From: Massilia sp. Leaf139
Lineage (GTDB): Bacteria > Pseudomonadota > Gammaproteobacteria > Burkholderiales > Burkholderiaceae_D
Assembly: GCF_001424165.1 (NCBI RefSeq)
Contig: NZ_LMOJ01000027.1
Location: forward strand, 62,001-126,000
Direction of reading: 5' to 3'
DNA length: 64,000 nt
The notes below the pieces were generated by a model. The model was not told where the DNA came from, ran no database searches, and was given only the letters and a program-made list of their open reading frames with translations. This document shows, piece by piece, positions 17,316 to 24,772 of this stretch; within the stretch, counting starts at the first letter, position 1; every line of letters begins with the position of its first letter. Made by a program: the position numbers and the translations under genes.

Positions 17316-17924
17316 TTACTGTTGATTGCTTTGAACGGGATTGCGGTAATTCTCGATCAGCCGCGCGAAGCCGCGGTTGGCGCGGTCGAGCGCGCCAGGA
17401 ACGCGCAGGAAGCGCGCGTCGTGGTGCAGGGCCAGGATCAGCCCGTACATCTCGTAGACCAGCTGCTGCGGGTCGGTGCCCTCCTTCAGGGCGCCGCAGT
17501 CGATGCTCTGCTGCACGGCGCGCAGCAGCGCCCCTTGCCAGGCACGCACCATCGACACCAGCGATTCGCGGATCGGGCCTGGCCGGTCATCGTACTCCAC
17601 CGCGCCGCTGATATAGATGCAGCCCGATGCGATTTCGACCGATACCCGCTTGACCCAGCGCGCGAACATCGACTCCAGGCGCGGCAGGCCGCGTGGCTCT
17701 TTGACGCTGGGGAAAAACACTTCCTGCTCGAAACGATGGTGGTACAGCTTGAGCACTTCCATCTGCAGATCTTCGCGCGAGCCGAAGTGGGCGAACACAC
17801 CCGATTTGCTCATGTTCATGCGATCCGCCAGCAAGCCGATGGTCAGGCCTTCGAGGCCGTTACGGCTGGCGAGTTCGAGCGCGACGTCGAGAATCGCCGC
17901 CCGCGTCTGCTCGCCCTTGCGCAT
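17316..17924 (-). CDS. TetR/AcrR-family regulator, probably of the beta-oxidation operon
   Basis: A 202-residue regulator with an N-terminal helix-turn-helix (TIGLLADRMNMSKSGVFAHFGSREDLQ, about residues 27-53) and a helical ligand-binding C-terminus (MYGLILALHHDARFL). It lies directly upstream of, and on the same strand as, the acyl-CoA dehydrogenase, so it likely represses this set and is released by an acyl-CoA, as for other fatty-acid TetR proteins; the ligand is inferred from context only. I see no convincing palindromic operator in the upstream 100 bases. The start ATG (MRKGEQTR) gives the normal family N-terminus. Confidence 0.88.
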   Translation of the reverse strand: MRKGEQTRAAILDVALELASRNGLEGLTIGLLADRMNMSKSGVFAHFGSREDLQMEVLKLYHHRFEQEVFFPSVKEPRGLPRLESMFARWVKRVSVEIASGCIYISGAVEYDDRPGPIRESLVSMVRAWQGALLRAVQQSIDCGALKEGTDPQQLVYEMYGLILALHHDARFLRVPGALDRANRGFARLIENYRNPVQSNQQ

Positions 17925-18038
17925 GAATTTTGCTGAAGTGTTGATACGTTTCCCCTGCGTGAATCGAAAAATCCGAACGAGCGTACTATTATCTATCGGC
18001 CGGTGAATGTCAAACGGGAACTTAGAGGTGCGATTCTA

Positions 18039-18144
18039 GTAGGGTGGGCACTCCGTGCCCACGTGAACGCTCGCGCGGTGTTGGCTTGTTCCTGGCGCCG
18101 CCGATGACGCCACCTTCCGCGTGGGCACTGAGTGCCCACCCTAC
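18039..18144. repeat. Type A interspersed repeat, 106-base element with terminal inverted repeats
   Basis: 24-base inverted arms at 18039-18062 and 18121-18144 enclose a 58-base core. Parts of the core (for example GTGTTGGC, and TTCCGC before the right arm) recur in the copy at 28017-28120, so the whole unit and not only the arms is shared. No coding capacity is present. It lies between the TetR gene and hslR. Confidence 0.85.
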
Positions 18145-18172
18145 GGAATCGACGCCATATTGAATGTCCGTA

Positions 18173-18553
18173 TTACCCGCCCGCTCGCGATATCGCCCGC
18201 CGATCCCGCTTGGTCGGCCGTCCCTTGATATCCAGGCTCGGCTCCGGAAACAGCCGGCGCGCCGTCTTGTCGTTCTCGCGCTTGGCGATGCTCTCGTCGG
18301 TTTCGAAGTAGAGCTCGCGGGCCACCGGCGCCGGGCCGCGCTTGTCGGAGATGGCGGCGACGATCACTTCCCAGCGATCGGAACCGTTATCGATGACCAT
18401 CTTCTCGTTTACCTTCACGGCGCGCGCCGGTTTCACCGGTTCGCCCGCGACGCGCACCCGCCCGCGTTCCACCGCGTCGGCCGCCAGCGAGCGCGTCTTG
18501 AAAAAGCGCGCCGCCCACAGCCACTTGTCGATGCGTACACTCCCGTTTTCCAT
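18173..18553 (-). CDS. hslR: Heat-shock protein 15 homologue, S4 RNA-binding
   Basis: A 126-residue protein with an N-terminal S4 domain (RIDKWLWAARFFKTRSLA, residues 7-24, then GRVRVAGEPVKPARAVK). Hsp15 binds 50S subunits carrying a nascent chain after premature dissociation and helps recycle them. The basic C-terminal tail (KGRPTKRDRRAISR) is typical of the family. The gene is 12 bases downstream of clsB, so it is probably the last member of a ybhP-clsB-hslR transcript. Length is close to that of E. coli Hsp15 (133 residues). Confidence 0.9.
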   Translation of the reverse strand: MENGSVRIDKWLWAARFFKTRSLAADAVERGRVRVAGEPVKPARAVKVNEKMVIDNGSDRWEVIVAAISDKRGPAPVARELYFETDESIAKRENDKTARRLFPEPSLDIKGRPTKRDRRAISRAGG

Positions 18554-18565
18554 GTCCTGCCCTTC

Positions 18566-19726
18566 CTATGCGTAACCGATCGCAAAAATGCGCATCGTGA
18601 GTTTATAGAGAAGGTAAGCCATTTCATAGCGCACGCGGCGCACCCAACCGATGCCCTCGAAATCCTCGGCATGCACGATCTCGCCGTCGGCGATGCCGCG
18701 CTCGATGTGGGCGCGCACGGCGCGGGCAAAGGCGGCATTCTTGACGACGATGTTCGCTTCCTGGTTCAGGAACAGCGACAGGCCGTCGCAATTGCTCGAG
18801 CCCACGGTCGACCAGTCGTCGTCGACGACGGCGATCTTCGCGTGCAGCTGGGTCTTGCGGTATTCCACGACCTGGATGCCGGCCGCCAGCAGCTTCGGAT
18901 AGAAGGAACGGGCCACCGCGTCCTGCATGCGGAACTCGCCGACGCCGATCAGCAAGGTGACGGCGACGCCGCGGCTTGCCGCCCGCGCTAGTGCCTCACG
19001 GAACTTGCGTCCCGGCGCGAAATACGGATTGGCCAGCAGCACGCTTTTTCGCGCCTGGCCGATCGCCTGCAGATACGCGCGCTGGATCGTGCGGCGGTTG
19101 CGCAGGTTGTCGCGCACGACGAAGGCGGCGCGCATCGGGCGGGCGCCTTCGGTCGGCGGCGGGCGGCGCGTTTCGCGGTACAGGCCGATACGACTGAACA
19201 GATCGAGGCGGCCGGCGCGCATCCATTGGGCCTGGGCCTCGAAGTGGATTTGCGCCACCAGCGGGCCGCGCACCTGCACCGCGAAATCCCAGCGCGGCGC
19301 CGGCAGCGGCAGATAGGGCTCGTAGTCATGGCGCATGTCGTCGTTGATGTTGATGCCGCCGACAAAGGCGGTTTCGTTGTCGACGACCGTGATCTTGCGG
19401 TGGGTGCGGGCGATCCCGCGCTTGAACCAGGGATTGAACACGCGGTAATGCACGCCGGCGGCGGCGAAGGCCTCGGCGCGGCGGCAGCAGGTGCGGTGGC
19501 CGGTGCCGAACCAGTCGACCAGCACCCGCACCTTCACGCCGCGTTCGGCCGCGCGGATCAGTGCCGCCTCGATGCCGCGCGCGACCTCGTCCTCGGCAAA
19601 GATATAGGTTTCGAACAGGATGTCGTGGCGGGCGGCGTCGATGGCGGCAATCATCGCCGGGAACAGCTGGAGCCCGGTTTCCAGCAGGGTGATGTCGTTG
19701 TTCGCTACATACGTAACGCTGCGCAT
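18566..19726 (-). CDS. clsB: Cardiolipin synthase B (phospholipase D superfamily)
   Basis: A 386-residue membrane-associated enzyme transferring phosphatidyl groups to make cardiolipin. Two HKD-type motifs are present: ARTHRKITVVD around residue 110 and QLHAKIAVVDDDWSTVGSSN around residue 295, each with the expected downstream Asn/Asp. It lacks the N-terminal transmembrane pair of ClsA, as ClsB does. The YbhP-like gene lies four bases upstream, the same pairing as ybhP-clsB in E. coli, which supports the assignment. The start ATG gives MRSVTYVANND, beginning right at the catalytic fold. Confidence 0.92.
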   Translation of the reverse strand: MRSVTYVANNDITLLETGLQLFPAMIAAIDAARHDILFETYIFAEDEVARGIEAALIRAAERGVKVRVLVDWFGTGHRTCCRRAEAFAAAGVHYRVFNPWFKRGIARTHRKITVVDNETAFVGGININDDMRHDYEPYLPLPAPRWDFAVQVRGPLVAQIHFEAQAQWMRAGRLDLFSRIGLYRETRRPPPTEGARPMRAAFVVRDNLRNRRTIQRAYLQAIGQARKSVLLANPYFAPGRKFREALARAASRGVAVTLLIGVGEFRMQDAVARSFYPKLLAAGIQVVEYRKTQLHAKIAVVDDDWSTVGSSNCDGLSLFLNQEANIVVKNAAFARAVRAHIERGIADGEIVHAEDFEGIGWVRRVRYEMAYLLYKLTMRIFAIGYA

Positions 19727-19730
19727 TGCG

Positions 19731-20543
19731 TCAGGCCAGCTGCAATTCGGCGACGATAGGCGCGTGGTCGGACAGCTTGGCCCAGATCGGGCCGGCCATC
19801 ACCTGGGCATTGTCGATCTTGAAACCGCGGACATAAATGCGGTCGAGGCGGAACCAGGGCAGCGCCGCCGGGAAGGTGCGCGCCGGCGCCAGGCGCGGCT
19901 GGCGGCCGGCCCAGCTGCGCACCATGTCGCCCAGGGGCGAGCGCGGGCCCAGGCCGTCGAACACCTCGGTCACGCCGAGGGCGTTGCGCAGGCGGTCGCT
20001 GAGGGTATTGCGCCAGTCGTTGAAATCGCCGGCAATGATCACCGGCTCGCCATGCCCCGCCGATTTATTTACCGCTTCGATCAGCTGCTCGGTCTGGCGC
20101 CCGCGCCCGCCTTCAAACAGGCCCAGGTGCACGACATAGCAGTGGATCTTGCCGGCCGGCGTTTCCAGCACACAGTGCAGGATGCCGCGCTGCTCGTAGG
20201 CGTGGTCCGAGACGTCGTGGTTATGGCTGTTCTCGATCGGGAAACAGCTGAGCAAGGCATTGCCGTGGTGGCCGTGGTCGTAGACCGCGTTCATGCCGTA
20301 AGCGGAATGGTGGGATTCGCCGGCGAAGTATTCGTATTGCGCCGTTTCCGGCCAGACACGGTGTTCGCGCTTGTGCTGCCCGAAACGCGCGTGATGGCGA
20401 TCATGCCGCCCCTGCACTTCCTGCAGGAAGACGATATCGGCGTGAAACTCGGCAATCGCCTTCTTGAGCGCCAGCACCCGTGGGGTACTGCGCAACGAGG
20501 TGACACCCTTGTGGATATTGTAGGTTGCGACACGAATCTTCAT
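19731..20543 (-). CDS. Endonuclease/exonuclease/phosphatase family protein, YbhP-like
   Basis: A 270-residue protein of the EEP fold (metal-dependent phosphodiester or phosphate hydrolase). Family motifs are in order: ATYNIHKG (6-13), DIVFLQEVQG (~36-45), IIAGDFNDW (~170) and the C-terminal LSDHAPIVAELQL with its catalytic Asp-His pair. There is no signal peptide. Its tight coupling to clsB (four-base gap) is conserved from gamma- to betaproteobacteria and suggests a role linked to phospholipid metabolism, but the substrate is not established. It is the promoter-proximal gene of the three-gene operon. Confidence 0.88.
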   Translation of the reverse strand: MKIRVATYNIHKGVTSLRSTPRVLALKKAIAEFHADIVFLQEVQGRHDRHHARFGQHKREHRVWPETAQYEYFAGESHHSAYGMNAVYDHGHHGNALLSCFPIENSHNHDVSDHAYEQRGILHCVLETPAGKIHCYVVHLGLFEGGRGRQTEQLIEAVNKSAGHGEPVIIAGDFNDWRNTLSDRLRNALGVTEVFDGLGPRSPLGDMVRSWAGRQPRLAPARTFPAALPWFRLDRIYVRGFKIDNAQVMAGPIWAKLSDHAPIVAELQLA

Positions 20544-20644
20544 GGGAATATTCTAACCCCATCAGTCCGTGTGCATTTTTATAAGCTTTCTCAATCGTGC
20601 GGCACGGGGCGCGGCCTCTGGGAGCCGCTACCCCGGCACACGGC

Positions 20645-20848
20645 TCACTCGAACGCAGGCGCTGCTTCCCAATGTTGGCGTAGCGCGGCATTGCGGGGCG
20701 ACGCCAGGTTCTCAGCCTCGGACAAGGGAACGGAAACCAGGCGCGGGCCGGACAGGCGCAGGCCGCAGAGCAGGTCGATATAAAAACAATCGTCATCCAC
20801 GCTCACTGCTTTCACTTTTTCCTCGTGCTTCGGTTCGAATTGTTTCAT
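20645..20848 (-). CDS. Small DUF2442 protein
   Basis: A 67-residue protein beginning at an ATG behind GGGAGAAAACGC. The core VSVDDDCFYIDLLCGLRL followed by RLVSVPLSEAENLA and ending NAALRQHWE matches the short DUF2442 pattern of a beta-rich body and a VPL...W tail. DUF2442 genes often sit beside a DUF4160 partner and have been proposed to act as toxin-antitoxin-like pairs; no such partner is visible here. It has its own promoter (20917-20945) and borders a low-GC non-coding stretch. Function is not established. Confidence 0.72.
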   Translation of the reverse strand: MKQFEPKHEEKVKAVSVDDDCFYIDLLCGLRLSGPRLVSVPLSEAENLASPRNAALRQHWEAAPAFE

Positions 20849-20916
20849 GCGTTTTCTCCCAGAATCCGTTGATGGACGGTGTTGCACTTTAAAAACTCGC
20901 TTGACGCGAATTCCTG

Positions 20917-20945
20917 ACGATAGGTGACTGGTTTCCGATTGTCAA
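20917..20945 (-). promoter_or_regulatory. Sigma-70 promoter for the DUF2442 gene
   Basis: On the minus strand, a consensus -35 TTGACA (20945-20940), a 17-base spacer and a -10 TATCGT (20922-20917) predict a transcript starting about 60 bases before the ATG at 20848. Confidence 0.6.
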
Positions 20946-21332
20946 ACGCAGATTCTATTGTGCGCTAGCTAACATAGCAAATTTCCTATGGTCATTTTTC
21001 CTAAAGGAACTATATTTAAGTTTCCGGAATGAAAGTTTCCATAGATAATTTGTTCAGCCTGTCCGGGTATTTGTATCAATTTGTATGCACGTTGGCCGAG
21101 GTTTCCCGACAGTCCGACGAACTTTCGTTAAGTCATTAACGACTGTTGGTCGCGAAACTGCTTATTTAATGATTGAGGGAAATCATTTGTACGTCTTCAT
21201 GCAAGCGGTTTGTAGGACAAGAAGAAAGATAACGTTGTATTTGCGCCTACAAACAAAATTCTCTTGACTTATCAATTTCCTACTTTTTTAACGAGATAGT
21301 GCAATCTCGCTCCGTTTTGCTCCCTCCAATAC
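20946..21332. other. Low-GC intergenic stretch without a convincing gene
   Basis: This ~390-base stretch is visibly more AT-rich than the rest of the window. The only plus-strand frame of note (60 codons, 21085-21267) lacks a ribosome-binding site and any family similarity. TTTCC-containing pieces recur (near 20980, 20998, 21022 and 21035). A promoter-like TTGACT-N17-TTTAAC lies at 21264-21292 on the plus strand, and a small inverted repeat (CGAGAT and ATCTCG) lies at 21291-21308. It may be remnant foreign DNA or a regulatory region. Confidence 0.5.
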
Positions 21333-21364
21333 AAAAACGCCGCACCAGTCTCCTGATACGGCGT
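21333..21364 (-). terminator. Rho-independent terminator after epsC
   Basis: Read on the minus strand, a 12-bp stem (ACGCCG at its base, two G-U pairs) with a four-base loop is followed by TTTTT. It lies about 50 bases beyond the serine acetyltransferase stop. Confidence 0.85.
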
Positions 21365-21416
21365 CATGCAAGTTTCCGGGACAATTGCTGGGCAACTGCG
21401 TCTATATTTCCTCAAT

Positions 21417-22334
21417 TCAGCTGTTACGCATCTGCGCCTGGGTCACGTTACTGCCCGGCTCGACACTCGTCGTCAGCCACACGTTGCCGCCAATGGTGGA
21501 TCCGGCGCCCACCGTGATGCGGCCGAGGATGGTGGCGCCGGCATAGATGACGACGTCGTCCTCGACGATCGGATGGCGCGGCGCGCCTTTTACCAGGGCG
21601 CCGCTGTTGTCCGTCGGGAAGCGGCGCGCGCCCAGCGTCACGGCCTGGTACAGGCGCACGTGCTTGCCGATGATCGCCGTCTCGCCGATCACGACACCGG
21701 TGCCGTGGTCGATGAAGAAGCTGGCGCCGATCTGCGCGGCCGGATGGATGTCGATGCCGGTGAGCGTGTGGGCGATGTCGGCCGCCAGGCGCGCCAGGAA
21801 GGGCGCGCCGAGGCGGTGCAGGCAGTGCGCCAGGCGGTGATACAGCACGGCAATCGTGCCCGGGTAGCAGAGCATGATTTCGGCCACGGAGCTGGCGGCC
21901 GGATCGCCGGCCAGCGCCGCCTGCACGTCCGACACCAGCAGCCCGCGGATCTCGGGCAGGCTGGCGGCGAACTCGCGCGTGATGGCGCGCGCCCGGTCGG
22001 CCAGCTCGGCCTCGGTGATGTTCTCCAGTTCCGCATTGAAGCGCAGCGCGCGCCTTACCTGCTCGACCAGGCGATCGAGCGCGACGTTCAAGGTGTCGCC
22101 GACAAAATAATCGATGCTCTCGTCGTTCAGATCGGGCCGGCCGTAATGGGTCGGAAACAGCGCCGCGCTGATGCCTTCGATCACCTGGCGCAGCACCGTG
22201 CGCGAAGGCAGTTCGCGCACGCGTCCCTGGTGGCGGATGTTGTGGGTCGATTCGCGCGAGGTGCGCAGCGCATCGATGATGGGGCCGAGGTGCCAATGGC
22301 TGGAGCCGGCCTGCTCCGTGGTATCGTTGTCCAT
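21417..22334 (-). CDS. epsC: Serine O-acetyltransferase, EpsC type
   Basis: A 305-residue enzyme making O-acetylserine from serine and acetyl-CoA, the first step of cysteine synthesis. The N-terminal ~160 residues are helical, and the C-terminus is a left-handed beta-helix of hexapeptide repeats with the signature GIDIHPAAQIGASFFIDHGT and the catalytic His in DHGTGVVIGE. EpsC members are longer at the N-terminus than E. coli CysE, as seen here. It is divergent from the DUF1176 gene across a 127-base gap, and a clear terminator follows. No cysteine synthase is adjacent. Confidence 0.9.
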   Translation of the reverse strand: MDNDTTEQAGSSHWHLGPIIDALRTSRESTHNIRHQGRVRELPSRTVLRQVIEGISAALFPTHYGRPDLNDESIDYFVGDTLNVALDRLVEQVRRALRFNAELENITEAELADRARAITREFAASLPEIRGLLVSDVQAALAGDPAASSVAEIMLCYPGTIAVLYHRLAHCLHRLGAPFLARLAADIAHTLTGIDIHPAAQIGASFFIDHGTGVVIGETAIIGKHVRLYQAVTLGARRFPTDNSGALVKGAPRHPIVEDDVVIYAGATILGRITVGAGSTIGGNVWLTTSVEPGSNVTQAQMRNS

Positions 22335-22461
22335 TTGATCAGCCTAACCGAAGCGGGGATGAAAATGAACGATTTACATCACACTTCTTTATGCCGAAAC
22401 AATGTGTTTATTCTCTCTTGAATGTAGGCAATTTTCTTAAACCAACTTCTCGACATAACAC

Positions 22462-23553
22462 ATGAATCCAGATCCCATCCTGCTGGGCTTCCTGCTTCTG
22501 CTCGCCGGCCTTCCGCTCGGGAACGCCGCGCAAGCTGCAAGCCTGAGTTTTTCCCACTACGACTGGGAAATCGCCTGCGATAACACCCGCACCTGCCGTG
22601 CGGCCGGCTACCACAGCGAAAGCGGGGAGCGCCTTGAAGAGGATGGCGAGAGCGAGCAGTTGCCGGTGTCGGTGCTGCTGACACGCAAGGCCGGGCCGCG
22701 CGAACCGGTACAGGCGGAATTCCAGATCGGTAATCCGGGCGAAGGCGAAACCTTCGACGGCTGGCCGGCGACCATGACGCTGACCTTGAGAATCGATGGC
22801 AAGCCGGTCGACAAGACCGTCATCCGCCAGGGAAAGTGGACAACGCGTCTCGGATCGCAGCCGACGGCACTGCTGCTCGCCGCACTCCTGAAGCAAAGCA
22901 GCATCGCCTGGTCGGACGGCAAGCGCACCTGGCGCCTGTCCGACAAGGGCGCGGCGGCAGTGCTGCTCAAGATGGACGAGTTCCAGGGCCGCCTCGGCAC
23001 GCCGGGCGCACTGACGCGCAAGGGGAAGGAGGACGAGAACAGCGTCCTGCCGCCATTGCCGGCGCCCGTCGTCCAGGCAGCCCCCGTGCCGGCCGACGAC
23101 CGCGTCCAGCTGCCCCGCGCCACGCTGAACAGCTTGCGCAGCGCCCTCCGCGCCTCCACCAAAGACTGCGAGAAACCCGAGCCGGGCGAATCCCAGCCGG
23201 AACTGCACGTGCGGCGCCTCTCGGCCACGAAGCTGCTCGCTTCCATGCCTTGCTGGGCCGGCGCCTACAACACCGGCGAGGCCTACTGGGTCGTCAATGC
23301 GAAGCCGCCCTATGCGCCCGAACTCCTGACCCTGGATGCGACCGACTACTCCGCCGGAAAACTGGATGCGTCCCAAAAGGGGCGCGGCATCGGCGATTGC
23401 TGGTCGTTCGACGAACGGGTCTGGACGGGACAGCGCTTCGTGCAGACGTCCCAGGGAACCACAGGCAAGTGCATGAACATCGCGGCAGGCGGCGCCTGGT
23501 CGCTGCCGCTCTTGGTGACGACCGTGCGTCCCGCGCCCGGAACCCGGCCATGA
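22462..23553 (+). CDS. DUF1176 exported protein
   Basis: A 363-residue protein with an N-terminal signal peptide (LLGFLLLLAGLPLGNAAQA). The mature part begins FSHYDWEIACDNTRTCRAAGY, the usual opening of DUF1176 proteins, and ends with a Cys- and Trp-bearing domain (GIGDCWSFDERVWTGQRFV, then GKCMNIAAGGAW). The paired cysteines suggest periplasmic disulfides. Function is unknown for the family. The first ATG of the frame fits the signal peptide directly. It is followed 34 bases later by the PPOX gene and may share its transcript. Confidence 0.85.
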   Translation: MNPDPILLGFLLLLAGLPLGNAAQAASLSFSHYDWEIACDNTRTCRAAGYHSESGERLEEDGESEQLPVSVLLTRKAGPREPVQAEFQIGNPGEGETFDGWPATMTLTLRIDGKPVDKTVIRQGKWTTRLGSQPTALLLAALLKQSSIAWSDGKRTWRLSDKGAAAVLLKMDEFQGRLGTPGALTRKGKEDENSVLPPLPAPVVQAAPVPADDRVQLPRATLNSLRSALRASTKDCEKPEPGESQPELHVRRLSATKLLASMPCWAGAYNTGEAYWVVNAKPPYAPELLTLDATDYSAGKLDASQKGRGIGDCWSFDERVWTGQRFVQTSQGTTGKCMNIAAGGAWSLPLLVTTVRPAPGTRP

Positions 23554-23587
23554 ACACGCCCGTCTTCAACTCAACCGCCAAGGCCCC

Positions 23588-24202
23588 ATGCCCGACCACC
23601 TGATCACCGACCTCCCCTCGCTCGAAGCCCTGTTCGGCCCCGTGGCCGCGCCTTCCATCGCCAAGGAAACCGACCACCTGCACCCGCTGTATGCGCGCTG
23701 GATCGAACAGTCCCGGTTCGCCGTGCTGGCCACCAGCGGAGCGCACGGACTGGACGTCTCGCCCCGTGGCGACGCCGGCCCCCTGGTGCGGATCGTGGAC
23801 GAACACACCCTGCTGCTGCCCGAGCGGCGCGGCAACAACCGCATCGACAGCCTGCGCAACCTGATCGGCGATCCACGTGTCAGCCTGATCTTCCTGATTC
23901 CCGGCGTGGGCGAAACGCTGCGCGTACGCGGCCGCGCGCAGATCAGCGTCGACCCCGCGCTGCTGGACTCCTTTGCCGTCGACGGGAAGCGGCCGATCTG
24001 CGTCCTGCGCATCGCGGTCGACAAGGTCTTTTTCCAGTGCGCGCGCGCGATCCTGCGCTCGCGCCTCTGGCGGCGCGAGGAGCACGATACTGCGCAGGCG
24101 CCGTCGCCCGGAACGATGCTGGCCGCGCTGACGGCAGGCGGCATCGATGGCCACAGTTACGACAGCGCGCTGCCGCAGCGCCAGCGCGAATCGCTGTACT
24201 AA
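23588..24202 (+). CDS. FMN-binding PPOX-family protein, MSMEG_1061-like
   Basis: A 204-residue pyridoxamine-5'-phosphate-oxidase-fold protein predicted to bind FMN. Recognisable blocks are FAVLATSGAHGLDVSPRGDAG, RRGNNRIDSLRNLI and the central LRVRGRAQIS strand. Members of this subfamily are FMN- or F420-dependent reductases of unknown substrate. The final codons (E-S-L-Y-stop) are part of a 15-base unit repeated three times, running into the end of the convergent nudB gene. The start is the ATG giving MPDHLITD behind AAGG. Confidence 0.83.
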   Translation: MPDHLITDLPSLEALFGPVAAPSIAKETDHLHPLYARWIEQSRFAVLATSGAHGLDVSPRGDAGPLVRIVDEHTLLLPERRGNNRIDSLRNLIGDPRVSLIFLIPGVGETLRVRGRAQISVDPALLDSFAVDGKRPICVLRIAVDKVFFQCARAILRSRLWRREEHDTAQAPSPGTMLAALTAGGIDGHSYDSALPQRQRESLY

Positions 24203-24232
24203 GAATCGCTGTACTAAGAGTCGCTGTAGTAA
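24188..24232. repeat. 15-base tandem repeat, three copies, at convergent gene ends
   Basis: Units at 24188-24202 and 24203-24217 are identical (GAATCGCTGTACTAA); the third, 24218-24232, differs at two positions. Each plus-strand unit reads Glu-Ser-Leu-Tyr-stop. The second and third units also contain the last codons and stop of nudB on the other strand. Confidence 0.92.
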
Positions 24233-24684
24233 GGCTGCGGCCCCACGTGCCGCGGCAGCTGCAGCACCGCCTCCGCATTCGACGACGAAAAGCAGCGATC
24301 CGCCGCTTCCAGCAGGGGCAGCCAGGCGTACCGCAGGTGCTCGCGCGGGCTCAATGTGATCGGGATATCGCGTGGCACGCACACCGAGAACACGTGCTCG
24401 GTGTTGTGGGTGACGCCGGGCGCGTAGCGGTGGCGCCAGGTCGGATAGATCTCGTAGATGTTCGAGAGATTCCAGTCGTGCAGGCGGATGCGCTCGCCGT
24501 CGGCGACGATGCCCGTTTCCTCGAACAGTTCGCGCGCCGCCGTTTCCAGCAAAGGCTCGTCGGGCGCATCGAGCGAACCCGTGACGGACTGCCAGAAGCC
24601 GGGCCGGTCGGCGCGCTCGATCAGCAGCACTTCCATCTCACGCGTGTGAATGACGACGAGGACCGATTCGGGAATCTTGTGCAC
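24214..24684 (-). CDS. nudB: Dihydroneopterin triphosphate diphosphatase
   Basis: A 156-residue Nudix hydrolase removing pyrophosphate from dihydroneopterin triphosphate in folate synthesis. The Nudix box runs from GSLDAPDEP to RELFEETGI (about residues 36-59), with the required REx2EExG core. The flanking residues (FWQSVTG, then YEIYPTWRHRYAPGVTHNTEH) match the NudB/NtpA subfamily. The gene follows aspS on the same strand, as in many proteobacteria, but a terminator separates them, so expression may be only partly coupled. The C-terminal codons lie inside the 15-base tandem repeat. Confidence 0.9.
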   Translation of the reverse strand: MHKIPESVLVVIHTREMEVLLIERADRPGFWQSVTGSLDAPDEPLLETAARELFEETGIVADGERIRLHDWNLSNIYEIYPTWRHRYAPGVTHNTEHVFSVCVPRDIPITLSPREHLRYAWLPLLEAADRCFSSSNAEAVLQLPRHVGPQPYYSDS

Positions 24685-24708
24685 GCTGGGCTTCTCCGTG
24701 GAACCAAT

Positions 24709-24740
24709 AAAAAAGGCCGCGGCATCGATACGCCGCGGCC
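24709..24740 (-). terminator. Rho-independent terminator between aspS and nudB
   Basis: Minus-strand stem of nine GC-rich pairs (GGCCGCGGC with its complement, 24715-24740) followed by TTTTTT. It lies 33 bases after the aspS stop and may attenuate read-through into nudB. Confidence 0.88.
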
Positions 24741-24772
24741 CCTATTCTACCCAGCCCAAAGGCTGAGCGGGA

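Noticed and set aside
20949..21060. CRISPR-like or operator array from recurring TTTCC pieces
   Set aside because: Spacing and flanks are irregular and no unit longer than about eight bases repeats.
21085..21267. 60-codon plus-strand frame in the low-GC stretch
   Set aside because: No Shine-Dalgarno, no family resemblance, and basic, Cys-containing composition like random AT-rich sequence; kept only as part of the intergenic description.
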